Both the position numbers and the translations under genes were made by a program. From assembly GCF_035222375.1 (NCBI RefSeq), contig NW_026946366.1:1364001-1428000 (forward strand): DNA of 64,000 nucleotides. Direction: 5' to 3'. Shown here in pieces: positions 35,689-49,206 of this stretch (its first letter is position 1; every line of letters begins with the position of its first letter). Below the pieces are notes generated by a model that did no database searches, was not told the DNA's origin, and saw only the letters and a program-made list of their open reading frames with translations. The DNA is from Podospora pseudocomata. Lineage: Eukaryota > Ascomycota > Sordariomycetes > Sordariales > Podosporaceae.

Positions 35689-37156
35689 GTTGTGAGCGGT
35701 GGTTATTATACTCTAGCAGCAATCCCAAAGCGACGTTGTAGCCATGTTGGGCCCGATTAGACAAGCTTGTTTGTTTCGTTCCGTTTTTTTTTCTGATCTA
35801 TTTTGGCTTGTGGGTTACGGAAACATTGATTATCATCCTGGTTTTGCTCAAGGTAAGGCGCAGAAGAGAGTGGGTATTTATCAATATGTGGGATTATTGG
35901 CAAGCATGGGATAGGAGTTTGGGTCCTGGTATTGTTTGTTAGCTGTTTGCCAATCGGAGGAGAGTGGGGGTTGGGGACAGATCTGGGTACCTATGTAGGT
36001 GAGGCTGGGGGGAGGGGTGATAGAGAGCGCTTGATAGAATAGGAGGAGTACACGGAAGGGGGGTAGGGGCAGAGAAATGAAAAGATATTGTTTTGTATAT
36101 GTATTTTTAGACATCAGCGATGGGGAGGGTTCATGGGGAGTTGAGCAGTTGTACCATTCCCCAGGCAGCTTGAAACTTATTTACCTCGTCTGTTTGTGTG
36201 TTCATGTGAGAATCTGGCCATGGGTAATATTGGGTTTATCAAATGGATACTCCTGCATGTTAGGTATACGAAGTTACAGGCGAGTTTTCTTCTCGGTGGA
36301 CCTACCTATATGAGAACGGGTTGCAATAGGGTGCCTACCTATGTTTACAAACCCGACATGGCAATTTTTATGTTGGCATCTAATGGTCAAGTTTTGGCGA
36401 TGGACGACCCCAAGTTAACAAACTGACCAAGAAGTTTCAAGGAAAAAAAATCAAAGAGTCAAAAAAAAAAAAAAAAAAATACTCAACAAGACACAAAAAT
36501 TGGAGTGGGATGATTTAACTTTGATCTTTTTCACAGATTGGGTTGGGCTTCGTGGTATAACTGATATATGGGGCAGATAAACAGGAGGATGAAAATGATA
36601 AAGGAAAAGAAGAATAGGGTACGCTATGTTTTAGTATAGTGTTGATTGTTTGGGGGGTGAAATATATCGTAGAGTTTGTGTGTAGAGATCTTGATTGATG
36701 TTGTGTGAGTGGAGGTTGTGTGAATGGGGGTTGTGGGATTGAGGTTTGGTTTACATGAGTTTGGTGATGGTTTTGGTGATGGTTTTGGTGATGGTTTTGG
36801 TGATGTTTTTGGTGATGGTTTTGGTGATGGTTTTGGTGATGGTGCTTGTGTGGTGATGATCTTCTTTCGCGGATGTTTCAAGAACAGGGGATCAGACGGT
36901 ACAATGGGCAGTCCTATGTACATTACACTGATGGCATTCTCCAGTTCCTTTTCCTGTCAAAGATAACGATCGAATATATACAGGTATACAGCCAAACCAG
37001 CTTCAACCACCAGGTGAGTAATATCGACAAGCAGCCTTCCCATTTTATTTACTCCAGATAAAACACTGTTCAATCGGGCATAAAACAAACTCATCAAACG
37101 CCGTGCCATGCATATCTACCGAACCAAAGTAGAACCCCCCGCGCCCCTCTAATTGT
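35689..37156. other. Gene-free spacer with tandem repeat and poly-A
   Basis: No gene is supported between the convergent ULP2 and RRP9. It holds an A run at about 36461-36479 and the 12-bp tandem repeat at 36761-36842. Confidence 0.6.
36761..36842. repeat. 12-bp minisatellite, nearly 7 copies
   Basis: The unit GGTTTTGGTGAT is repeated almost without error, with one G-to-T change in the middle copies. It lies in the spacer downstream of both convergent genes. On the minus strand it would encode a Lys-Pro-Ser-Pro pattern, but no gene context supports that. Confidence 0.9.
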
Positions 37157-38932
37157 TTATTCCTCACCGGAGGCATGCCCATTAGTCTCCTCCTCCTTCT
37201 TCTTGTCAACCACATTCTTAGGCACCTCATAAATGACCAACCCGCATCTCCCCTCCTTCATGTACTTCCACCTCCCAAGTCTCATCTCCTTCCCGGTAAC
37301 CGCCACCACGCAGAGTCCGTCCTTGCCTCTCTCCCCTCTCTCAAACACGGCAAGATCGTTCACGATTCCCCTCGCGAGACTCTTCTCTTCCTTGTCGCCA
37401 CTGTCCTCCGAGTCTATTGGCTGCCCTAGAACACCTACCCTCTCAATCTTCTTCTTATCATCACTCAGCCTCCACACCCTGACACTCCCATCCCAGCTCC
37501 CGCTAAAGATCAGATCCGAGTAAGGAACCGTTCTCAAAGCTGTGATACCCCTTGGCTGAGGGGCAGGAATATCCTTAGGGTTGAAATCCTCCGGATTCCC
37601 ACCAGAAAGCTCCCTAGGAGTCAACGCAGGGTCCAGACCATGCGCTCTCGCAACCACGTGCAAAGCCTTTTTCCTCTGAATGCTCCAAAGCGCCAAATCA
37701 CCATTGTCACTGCCCGTGACAAATATCTCGTCATCCAACATCGCGACTCTGTCCATTGACCCCTCATGAGCAGCGCTCGCTGGATTCAGCCCGGCCGGAA
37801 GTTTGTGTTTCTTGGTGTTGGTCGACCCGCCCTCACCGCCACCTCTAAACACAAGCTGAGATTCCTCAGGCACCTTCCAGTAACGGGCTGTACGATCTCT
37901 CGCGCCGACTGACACGCAGCGCTCCTGGCCCAAGGCATCCACGTCCATAATCTCGTCTTGGTGGCCGAACAATGTTTCGACGTACGCCAATTCGTTCAGG
38001 GAGAAGACCTTGACTGTGCGGTCCTTGGAGCAGGAGAAGATCTGGTTGGTGCCCCGGCGGAAGGCAATGCCGGTGACGGCGTCGCGGTGCTGGGTGAAGG
38101 CTCGGATAGGCTTGAGGGTCTCGGCGTCGTAGACGACCAGCTTGCGGTCGAGGCCGCCGGTGACGACAAACTTGCCGTCTTGGGATGCTTTTACTGTAAT
38201 TGGAGCCGCGGTGTGGCCTTGGAAGGTCTTGTCCTTGGCTTTGAGGGGCTGAGACTTGACAAAGGCGATGCGCTCAGGTCTGCGCTTGGGAGGGGCAGGG
38301 GGCTTCTTGGGCTTTTTGCGGGTGGTTTGAGGCCATTGGTTCTTAGGGAGGTCTTGGAGCTTCCATTTGGTAAGGTAGCCGTCTTTTGTGGTTGTGTAGG
38401 CATATGGAGGGCAGACAGAGACGGAGGTGACGGTGCCCGAGTTCCACCGGAACTGGATGGGGTCGGCGTGGGGGAAGTCGAGTTCGGGGGCGAGCTTGCG
38501 GTAGACCTTGCCTTTGGTCTCGGCGGCGTCCTCTTGGAGGCGCTCGGCCAAAAGATCGCGGTCGATTTCCTCGGCATCGAAGGCGTACTCGTCCTGCAGC
38601 TCGTCGACTTCCTTTCGCGTCTTCTCGAGGTAGCGCTGGGCAAGTCTCAGACGCTTCTCGGCGGCGGTCTCGCCCTCGTTGTCAGAATCATCCGAGCCGC
38701 TTCTGCTGACAATGTCATCGTCTTCGTTCTCGGTATCGAGTTCACTGCCGGATATGTCTTCGTCGCGCTCAATATCCTTCTTTTTCTTGGGAGCCGCGGT
38801 GGGCTTGGTGGGGCCTCTTGTCGCGGATTTGGAGGATGATTTTGTGGTCGCCAATCGCTTCTTGGGGACTTCTGTGGCTGCTGGACGCTTCCTCTTCTTC
38901 TGGGCGCCCGAGGTTGTGAAAAAGGACGACAT
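37157..38932 (-). CDS. RRP9: Rrp9/U3-55K, WD40 protein of the U3 snoRNP
   Basis: A nucleolar WD40 protein that binds the box B/C region of U3 snoRNA and helps early cleavage of the 18S precursor. It is a single exon of 591 residues. The N-terminal 190 residues are basic then acidic (KKRKRPAATEVPKKR; SGSDDSDNEGE) with the Rrp9 coiled segment LRLAQRYLEKTRKEVDELQD. WD repeats run from about 170 to 560, e.g. KTFQGHTAAPITVKASQDGK, VVTGGLDRKLVVYDAETL, FSCSKDRTVKVFSL, FVTGSDNGDLALWSI, FSGSWDGSVRVWRL. I place the start at the ATG 38930-38932 (MSSFFTT); the codon three triplets upstream is TTG and not a likely start. Confidence 0.92.
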   Translation of the reverse strand: MSSFFTTSGAQKKRKRPAATEVPKKRLATTKSSSKSATRGPTKPTAAPKKKKDIERDEDISGSELDTENEDDDIVSRSGSDDSDNEGETAAEKRLRLAQRYLEKTRKEVDELQDEYAFDAEEIDRDLLAERLQEDAAETKGKVYRKLAPELDFPHADPIQFRWNSGTVTSVSVCPPYAYTTTKDGYLTKWKLQDLPKNQWPQTTRKKPKKPPAPPKRRPERIAFVKSQPLKAKDKTFQGHTAAPITVKASQDGKFVVTGGLDRKLVVYDAETLKPIRAFTQHRDAVTGIAFRRGTNQIFSCSKDRTVKVFSLNELAYVETLFGHQDEIMDVDALGQERCVSVGARDRTARYWKVPEESQLVFRGGGEGGSTNTKKHKLPAGLNPASAAHEGSMDRVAMLDDEIFVTGSDNGDLALWSIQRKKALHVVARAHGLDPALTPRELSGGNPEDFNPKDIPAPQPRGITALRTVPYSDLIFSGSWDGSVRVWRLSDDKKKIERVGVLGQPIDSEDSGDKEEKSLARGIVNDLAVFERGERGKDGLCVVAVTGKEMRLGRWKYMKEGRCGLVIYEVPKNVVDKKKEEETNGHASGEE

Positions 38933-39289
38933 GGTGGGCAATTTTGGCGTCGTGGTGCTGCCTTTTGGCCGTGTTGTCGCTGCTTTGGCAGCCTTTTCTC
39001 ACCAGCCGAATGCTGCAGCTTCAAAATTTCTTGAGCCGTCGTTAGAAAAAAAAAGTTGTCGGCCTGCACGAGTGGAGAAACACCCCTGGTCGGGTCTTGG
39101 CGTCCCTTGCGACCAAAGAAATCGGAGAAGGAAAATGCCGGCCGCCACTGATTCGAGCCCCACCACTGTGGGGTATGCTTGTATGGAAGGCTGCGGCTCC
39201 TCTGAATGTCATTGATGTGTTTGATAGAGATACGGATAGCTACGAAATAAACGCTATTTTGGCATCATTGAATATCGCGGTACTGTCCC
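38933..39289. other. Spacer between two minus-strand genes
   Basis: I see no gene. It should hold the RRP9 promoter and the 3' flank of the DUF2011-like gene. No clear TATA box is visible. Confidence 0.5.
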
Positions 39290-40157
39290 TCACTCTTCAC
39301 CACTATCTCCATCCTCTGACATTTTGTCGGCCCCGTCTTGGTCACCAGCAGCTCCATTCGCAGCCTTCTTGGCCTTTTCCTTCTGCCTTCTCTTCAACTT
39401 CTTCTCCCTGTTCAGTCGCTTCTTCTTCTCCTTAAGGTGCTCTTCCTTTGTGAGCTTCTTGCTCTCCTCTTCCTTGCGCTTCTGTTCCCTGATTCGAAGC
39501 TTGATCCTGGTCTTCTTTCCTGGCCTCTTTTTCTTCTTATCTCCCTCTTCTACAATCTTGCCTCCAGCAGTCATTGTTGTGGGTTTTTTGGTGGCCACAA
39601 TCTCAATCTTCGTCACCCTCCATGGTACCTCTAGACCCCACGCTCTTTGTTTCGATAGCGCCAGAATGTCTTGGGCCGACATGGCGGAGTGTCGTATTTG
39701 CTCTTGCTGTTCGGGGGTGAAGGGCTCTTGTATGTAATAACTGAGAGGCCGTTCTTTGAAGGGTATTTCCTCTGTTGAGGCCTGTAGCTCATCCTCTTTC
39801 GGCGCAAGCACTACTTTTTGTGTTGGTGCTGATGAGAAGAGCCGGAACGAAAATTCTTCTTCTTGGTTCTCTTCATTTTCTAGTGGTGGTTGTGTCTCTT
39901 GGTCTGCATCGGCCATGGAGACATCACCCTCGGCCTCATCTTGTGGTGGCGCAGCGAGGTTGATGGCTAAGAGACTGGAGAGTTTTTGCCGGAGAAGGCT
40001 GGCATCTTGTTCTGAAGATATATACCTGTGCACTTCCCCCTCGTCAGAAGACGAGTAGAGGTCTTCCCTCCTCACTCTGATACGAAAATATGTTAGAGCA
40101 TGTAGGAGAGAGTGTGAATGAAGGGGCCTACCGTTTGGCATCTGGAACCTCGAACAT
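39290..40157 (-). CDS. Fungal DUF2011-like protein, Lys/Arg-rich C-terminus
   Basis: Probably the fungus-only DUF2011 family; function unknown. Exons 40132-40157 (26 nt) and 39290-40076 give 270 residues. The 55-nt intron (GTAGGC ... CAG) yields the start MFEVPDAKRVRREDLYSSS, which matches my memory of the family. The middle is acidic, followed by a conserved-looking block PFKERPLSYYIQEPFTPEQQ, then RAWGLEVPWRVTKIEIV. The last 90 residues are a long basic helix (KTRIKLRIREQKRKEEESKK and on) that ends in an acidic tip, resembling nucleolar proteins. That location is inference only. Confidence 0.72.
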
Positions 40158-40541
40158 GGTCGAATTGACACAATCGATGAAAGAATTAAGAAGTGGGACA
40201 CTTGAGAGATGAGACTAATGGACGGGGCAGAGTTGAGTGTATTGACTGAGATTGTTATAGGTGACTTGAGTTTATGCTTCTGTAAGAGGTTCAAAATGAG
40301 AGAGGCCATTGAGAGCTCAAAAAATCGATATGCGACAGGTGGTCAGTGCTGCAGCATGGGAAGGCTGAAGGTGCCCCGCAAATTCAACTCCCAAGGTGCG
40401 CGTTCCCGCCTGCCTAGCTCCAGCCCGCCATACCCAGCTCCATCCATGACCCCCAGCACCAGCATCAAGCAACCTTCGACGCTCACCTAACGTCCCAACC
40501 AACGCACCACATCTACAAATTCACGCCACAGCAGAGACAAA
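40158..40541. other. Divergent promoter between the DUF2011-like gene and PRE1
   Basis: No gene is seen. It serves two housekeeping genes read outward. I see neither a TATA box nor a clear proteasome control element on a by-eye scan. Confidence 0.5.
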
Positions 40542-41322
40542 ATGTACGTCGCATCTACCCATCCTATAGAGCACGCCCATCATTGACACTTTCTAGGGAG
40601 GTTCTACTGGGCATTACGGGCAAGGACTTTACGCTGATCGCCGCGTCGAAGGCGGCCATGCGTGGAGCTACCATCCTCAAGGCGTCCGACGACAAGACAA
40701 GACAGTTGAACAAGCACACACTCATGGCCTACTCTGGCGAGGCTGGTGATACCGGTCAGTCACCACAGTGATCATGTACACCTTCCGGCAGCATGCTGAC
40801 AAAACCCCACAGTCCAGTTTGCCGATTACATCCAAGCCAACGCCCAGCTCTACTCGATGCGCAACGAGTCGGACCTTTCCCCATCAGCTCTTGCTCACTT
40901 TGTCCGCGGTGAACTTGCTACGAGTCTTCGGTCGAGAAATCCATACAACGTAAACCTTCTTTTGGGCGGCGTTGACCCCATCACACACAAGTCTAGCCTG
41001 TACTGGTTGGACTACCTTGCGTCGCTTGCCCCCGTCCCATATGCTGCCCACGGCTATGCTCAGTATGATGGAACCCAAGTCTAAAACCTATATCCCCCCG
41101 CTAACAATATGCCTTCTCAGATACTACTGCCTTTCTATCCTGGATAAGCACCACCACCCCGACATCACCCTCGGCCAAGGCATCAAACTTCTCACACTAT
41201 GCGTCGACGAGCTCAAGAGAAGACTACCGATAGACTTCAAGGGGATGACGGTCAAGGCAGTGACCAAGGACGGCGTGGTAGATATCCAGTTTGATGACGA
41301 CAAGGTGGTGAAGGCTGCTTGA
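40542..41322 (+). CDS. PRE1: 20S proteasome subunit beta-4 (Pre1/PSMB2 type); start codon split by an intron
   Basis: A non-catalytic beta subunit of the 20S core. Exons 40542-40543, 40597-40754, 40813-41062 and 41121-41322 give 203 residues; introns are 53, 58 and 58 nt. The first exon contributes only AT of the start codon: AT, then an intron GTACGT ... TTCTAG, then GGAGGTTCTA, giving [20 protein letters not shown], the known Pre1 N-terminus. No other nearby ATG gives this protein. Further family text is [54 protein letters not shown] and, after the third intron, [18 protein letters not shown]. There is no propeptide and no active-site Thr1, as expected for this subunit. Confidence 0.93.
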
Positions 41323-42955
41323 TTTAATGGGTTGCATTTGGAGTCTCGTGGGGGATTTCTCGGTGTATAATACCTGGCACTGACGATGCATGCATTCAAT
41401 GGGATTTTAGAATTCAGGTTCTGGTTGGCACATGACTTGCCAGAGTTCAAGTTGACTTGGTGGTTTCGTCTCCTGATGCCTCAAATGCTTCGGATTTGGC
41501 CCCTGACTGGCAAGAGTGGTTACATCCGGAAGCTAGTCAAGTCGATCATACTTGAGTGCACTTGGCTGGCGTGCGTAGAATGACGCTGACACGGGCAATA
41601 ATGAGGAAATCTCCTATTTTGACCCGTGTTTGCTCTATTCCCACAGTCCTCTGCAAGACAAGCAGAGTGGGGGCACACCCAACCATAACAGACGGTTTGA
41701 CACGCTGCAGACTTGGTTTGGCACCATTTCTGGCCGATAGGGCGGTGAGAGGGTGAAGAGCCAATCCAAAGCACCTTCCCCGCGCTCAAAGAAGCCTTCG
41801 ACTTTTCTGAGTGAGGCGGTGAGGCCGGGTTGCACGAATGCCCCCAAGTCACTCATCGTAACCCTCTGTTAGTGTAATGATGGCCGATGGCTGATGGCAT
41901 CAGGGAAGGGGTTGCTCCTGATCTGTTGCCCCGTTCCCGAAAGGGCCCCGCATGCTGTTTGGTCGGGTGCGTGCCAGAGGTGCCAGACACTTCCAACTGA
42001 CTCAAGAGACAACTGTCCGCCGGCGGGTTCCTGCGTTGAAAGGAGAGAGATGGGAGGCATGTTTGGTGTCTGACTCTCTGAGGGAAGGCCAAACAGCCGT
42101 GACAGCCACTCGGCATGTCCAACAGGATCCCACCACTGCCCACTTAGAAGCCCTGTCCAGCCGTCGTCTGATGATGTTGACGAGAACAGACTTTGTGGAA
42201 ATTAGAGATACCTTTGCGCAAGACAAGAAGGGATTGACAGTCACCAACTTAAGCCGGAACCCTCTATGTGACGTATGTTGCCACCGGAACACAAGTAGCA
42301 ACCTATCTAATCAGTAGAAGAAGACATCGTCGGCTTAAGGGTTGGATCATCTTGCCCCACCAAGCGATTGCTTAGCAATTCGCTAACTGGCAGAAGGGGA
42401 AGGCGCTGAGTGGGTAGCAGTGCCAGGTTGGGGGCAACCTGTGGGTGGTTGCTGGCTGCTGCGGGCGTGAGTGGCACAAAGTGGGTCCCCCAGCATAGGA
42501 TCCAAAACTCTTTTCTTTCTCGGGTCCCTCACTTTTCTCCTCTCCTGAAAAATCTTACCCTTTTCCTCCCCCACCCATCTCTGGATTTCTCTAATCCATC
42601 CCGCATCTCATCTCACTGTGCTTTTCCCTTTGGAATTGTCTTTCCTTTTTTTTCTTTTTAAGGATCTGTTTTTGCAGGTACTTTGAAAAGGATCGCATAG
42701 GAAGCATCACACACGCTCCCTCTCTTCGTAATACCTGGTTGTTACGAGCCACGCGAGCCACCTCGAAAAGTCGCAGGAAACCACTTAATTTCGCGCTTTC
42801 TCTGAGCCCAACCAATATTCTCTCGACTTCTTCGTCTTTTCGACTTTGATTTTTCCTCACTACTCTCATTTGAACAATCGTGTTCGTCTGAGCCCAACGA
42901 TCAGGAAATAATCCCGACTTTTTATTCGCCTACCGACTGAAAAACCTCAGCAAAT
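41323..42955. other. Gene-free region with the DED1 promoter and leader
   Basis: No gene is supported. The last 550 bp are strongly pyrimidine-rich, with C/T tracts at about 42505-42660, as expected for a highly expressed fungal gene with a long leader. The part around 41850-42300 shows only short random-looking frames. Confidence 0.55.
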
Positions 42956-45101
<2,146 letters not shown>

Positions 45102-46601
45102 ATATACCACTTCACGTCGCGAATCATCTCAACACCCACTTTTACATCATTGGCATCCGGCACTGCATCGTTCAGCACTGCATGGTTTACCAAGGATTCT
45201 GTCTCGCTTTTGTTTTGTTCTTTATCGTTTGGCACATGGAATTGTTATGCGGCGATCATGACTTTCATTCTTTCGCAACCCGGCAGGGATCGAGTCCGAT
45301 GGTTTTTTCGAGTTTGACGATGGAGATCGGGCTTTCCCTACTCGACACAGAACCACACGTTCGACGATTTGATACCCTTTTAGACCACATTATTCGGAAG
45401 TCGACAACTCGACCGCGAGTGCATTCACATGCCACACGCGGCATACATATGCGGTTTCGGTTTTCGGCTGGTGTAATCTAGTCATCATTTTCCTGCTCTT
45501 GCCTTGCATTTCCGGCAGGGCACGAAGTTCACATTAGAGATGGGAGGCATGGGCGCCGCTGGCCTTTTCGATTTTCTGTTTTTTAATTTCTTCACTTGAC
45601 GACCATCACACATAGACAAAAGTGGATTTCTCGGTTCTTTTTCTCTGGCCGGTTTCAGCAACGGTACCGGCAGGAGATGGGTCTTACAACAACAAAAACG
45701 GGACCTTTCAAAAGATTAGAATTCCATTTTTTTCGGCAGTTTGAGGACTGGGAGCAGGTTAATGGAGCATTTGATACCCCTTTGAAGATGGAACTCTGAC
45801 GACGGATGAGGGCTACAACAATACTTGTGGCTCTCCTCTATTCAGAGCGTTTGGCATTGGCACGGCCGGTCGCAAAAAAGACATCGGGCACGAAGCGCAA
45901 CGGACATTGTGCGCAAGGAGCGCCTGGGATTTTGCGGAAGGCTAAAAGGGGGATTGGCACGAATCTGAATTCTACTCGGACAGTGGCGGCTGTTCCCGCT
46001 CGGAGGCTCGAGACAAGACAAATCGTCTATGTATAATGGAGTCCAAATTACAATCCATTTTTTACACCAACTAGTTGTGATTGTGTGTAATGTGTGTGAT
46101 GTTTTGATGTGTCTCATGACTTGTGAAAGAAAATGAGGTCTGAATACGTGTAAGAGTCTTGTGTTCTTGTGGAAGGTGATGATCGTGATGTTTGATAGAC
46201 TTGATATCGGATGGTTTTGTATCCGTACATGACTGGGATAGTTCTGGTTACGATAGCTGGTATTTGACATGTGCACATGATGAATAGTTATGAATATCCA
46301 GTTCCCTGTTTTCCATTTTTGTTCTTCTATTTGACAACTCTGCCAGACAGCCTCCCATCTGTCCCTGGACTAGCTGAACCTTTGCCCTCTCCTTTTCGCT
46401 TCCTAGGTCCAGTAGCCGCTTGTTTTTGTGTAAACTACTCATAGTGATTCTGGTTCGTCTTTCGTAACCCTCGTGGGTCTCTATACAATATCCCATGCCA
46501 TGTCCAGCCTATCCACAATCCCACTCCCAAAAGAGCTATTACACTTGTACACAGCAACACCCCAAACACTACTGCAGCAACGTCCCACACCATACAAAAA
46601 A
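45102..46601. other. Convergent 3' flanks of DED1 and ORC2
   Basis: No gene is supported. A 76-codon frame at 45806-46036 has a weakly hydrophobic start but no other sign of being real. The left part should be DED1 3' untranslated sequence. Confidence 0.5.
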
Positions 46602-48253
46602 TCAAGTCGTCAACTCCTCCAATATCCCCTCCAACTCCTCCTTCCGAAACGGCAAACTCAACAGCTCCGTCCCCAACGCGTCCTTGTGACTAGTAATAAT
46701 CTGATGATCGTGAAACCTATTTTTTTTGTTTTCTCTTGTCAGCATATCACACCCGATTTCATCTCAGCATAAAGTACGTACTCCTTCAACAACGTCCTAA
46801 ACGCCATCTCACTACTACAGATAAACTCCTCCACCGCCTTGTTATACACCATCCTATACTCCACGCTCATCTCCTCTCCTTGCCCCTGACCCTGACCATC
46901 ACCCTCATCCGCACATAAAACCTCCCCAACCAGCAGTCTAAACAAGCTCTTTGCATTCTCCGGCAGCGACCTCAACACAAACGCCACTCCCTCCTTCCCC
47001 CCCACCCGTCGAGTCTTCCGACCCAAGAGTTCATGCACCGAGTCGACAACCTCCATTTCAGAGGGGGAGTACGAACAAAAAGTGGTGCAGTCATGGTAGA
47101 GAAACCGAAAGTTTGTGCTGACTGCCGAGTCCCATAGTAGGGCAAAATCAGGGGAGTCGGTTGTGCAGCAGAGGTAGACTTGTGCGTGAGAGGCAAGGGT
47201 GGAGATTATCGACTGAAAGGACCCCTTGCGGAGATGGGGGGAGGAGACAGAGTTTAGGAGGATGGTCAAGGTTGTTTTTGGGTGGGTTGTTAGATGGGAG
47301 AGGATACCCGGGAGGGTGGTTGTTGGGGAGGATACTGCTGAGGCGAGGGAGCAGAGGAGTTCTCTGATGGTGATGGAGGGGGTGTAACCGTTCACTATGA
47401 CGATTTTGTTGGCTTGACCCAAGGAGCAAGGGGGGTGTGAGGAGAGGTATGTAGCGAATTTGTGGAGAATTTGACGTTTGGAGCCGTAGCCGTAGAGGCA
47501 GAGGGAGAAGGACTGGGAGAGTTCAAAGGCCCATTGGGGGAAGGAGGATACGTGGAGGGAGGCGAGGTGGGTGATGTCGGTTCTGTGGGGGTTGGCGGAC
47601 GAGAGGTCGCGGGAGAGGGAGAAGTATTCGTCGTGGGTGAGGAGTTGGAGGGAGGAGAGGGTGTTGTTGGAGGTTTTGGAGAGCCCGGGTTTGTTTTGGA
47701 AGAAGTATTGCTCGTGAGGGGGGAGATCGCGGGGGGGTGTTGGGGAGCGTTTTCGGGTTCTGGTTGTGGTGGTTTTGCGTTTTCGGCCGGGGGCGAATTT
47801 GGAGGGTGTTGTTGTCGGTTCGGTTTCTCCGTTTAGATTCTCTTCTTCTCCTTCTTCGTCTTCTTCGTCTTCGCTGGATTCGTAGATTTCTCTTGCTATG
47901 TCCCCTTCTTCGGCTTCATCGTCGCTGATGGCGCCGCTTATCACACGGTCGACGAGGGCCCTGGCGCTTTTCCGTCTGGCGGATCTGTCTGCGTTATTCT
48001 TCCTGCTTGGTGTGTCTATCCCGTTGAGACCATTGAGTTTTATTGGTGTCGCTACTGTTTTCTTCAGCCTCGAGACTGAGGGCGTACTGACGGTGGCATC
48101 GTCTGTGTCAGCGGCTGCTGTGGCGGCATGACGTTGTCGTTTCGGTGGCTCAATTTCGTCTTCTTCTGGGATTTCGTAAGGATCGGTAGTTGCTGGTCGT
48201 TTTCGGGGTACCCTAGCGGCAGCTTTCTGATTTGTGGTCTTTTTTGGGGGCAT
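46602..48253 (-). CDS. ORC2: Origin recognition complex subunit 2
   Basis: Orc2 is a core subunit of the origin recognition complex and interlocks with Orc3. Exons 46782-48253 and 46602-46716 give 528 residues. The 65-nt intron (GTACGT ... AATAG) restores the family ending LLKE-FHDHQIITSHKDALGTE and then PFRKEELEGILEEL. The N-terminal 190 residues are disordered and basic/acidic with PPKKTTNQKAAAR and RKRKTTTTRTRKR stretches. The ORC2 core starts at HEQYFFQNKPGLSKTSNNT. It goes on with QWAFELSQSFSLCLYGYGSK, the degenerate nucleotide-binding region, and IVNGYTPSITIREL. The start is 196 bp from divergent GEP4, so the two probably share a promoter. Confidence 0.92.
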
Positions 48254-48449
48254 TTTTTGTTGTTGGGGATATGTGATGGATGGTATTCCTTTGGTGGTAG
48301 TTTAACGGAGACGCGCCCAGGGTTCAATTGACGCGACTTTTGATGTGGCCCGAGCTCCCCCTCTGTAGCATCCCAGGGGTTCTTTGCACGGACTCTCAGT
48401 GACGTATTTGCTATAACCTCTAAGAACCGCCCTCTCGACATTTTTTAAC

Positions 48450-49206
48450 ATGAATCTCAACTTATCTGCCTCACTAAACATATTTAAACTGCTGGCGAAG
48501 CCGTCATTATGTCTTCCCCAGGCAACGGTAGCCACCTTTGCCGACCTTCCAATACCGCTCGACAAGGCGTTTGCGGGACAGAGAGAGAAGGTTGATATCA
48601 AGGCGGTGGTCTTGGACAAGGATGACTGCTTTGCTTATCCGGAGCATAATGAGGTCTACGACCAGTACAAGGTATCCCTCCTAATTGTTCAGTGCCTCAC
48701 GTGTAGAAAAATGTTAAAATATTGTACAGCAACGTTTTGAGGCATTGCGAGCTGCCTACCCAGGTCGCCGTCTCCTGATTGTCTCCAACACTTCTGGAGC
48801 CCAGAGTTATGACCGTGATGGAAAGCTCGCCGCTGCCGTTGAGAAGGCTACCGGCGTTGTCGTTCTTCCACATCAGACCAAGAAGCCCGGGTGTGGCGAT
48901 GAAATCATGTCCTATTTCCGCAAGCATCCCGAGACAGGAGTGACCAGCCCAAGTCAGATCGCCGTTGTCGGAGATCGTTTGTCCACAGACATTATGCTGG
49001 CCAACATGATGGGAAGTTGGGGAGTCTGGGTCGAGGACGGCGTTGTTCCTCTGTCGGAGAAGAGCGTGGTAAGTTTTTGCGCAGGGAAATGAGTTGGGAA
49101 TGGGAGCTCACCGTGCTTGCAGTTCTCTAGGATGGAAAGAAGGCTAGCTCCATGGCTCATCGCCCGAGGTTACACGGCGCCTGATCCCTCAAGTCCTTTC
49201 GAGTGA
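48450..49206 (+). CDS. GEP4: Gep4, mitochondrial phosphatidylglycerophosphatase (HAD family)
   Basis: Gep4 dephosphorylates phosphatidylglycerol phosphate at the matrix side of the inner membrane in the cardiolipin pathway. Exons 48450-48671, 48730-49068 and 49123-49206 give 214 residues; introns are 58 nt (GTATCC ... ACAG) and 54 nt (GTAAGT ... GCAG). HAD motifs: DKDDC (about 56-60; the nucleophile Asp comes first), SNTSG, KKPG and GDRLSTDIMLAN. The short N-terminus with NLSASLNIFKLLAKPSL and few acidic residues suits the family. The C-terminal exon encodes RRLAPWLIARGYTAP. Confidence 0.93.

Noticed and set aside
37958-38839. Plus-strand 293-codon frame over RRP9
   Set aside because: Antisense shadow of the WD40 gene.
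38939-38941. RRP9 start three codons upstream of MSSFF
   Set aside because: The codon is TTG, not ATG; the ATG at 38930-38932 is the better start.
45806-46036. 76-codon frame with a signal-peptide-like start downstream of DED1
   Set aside because: Lies in probable DED1 3' untranslated sequence and its hydrophobic part is too weak.
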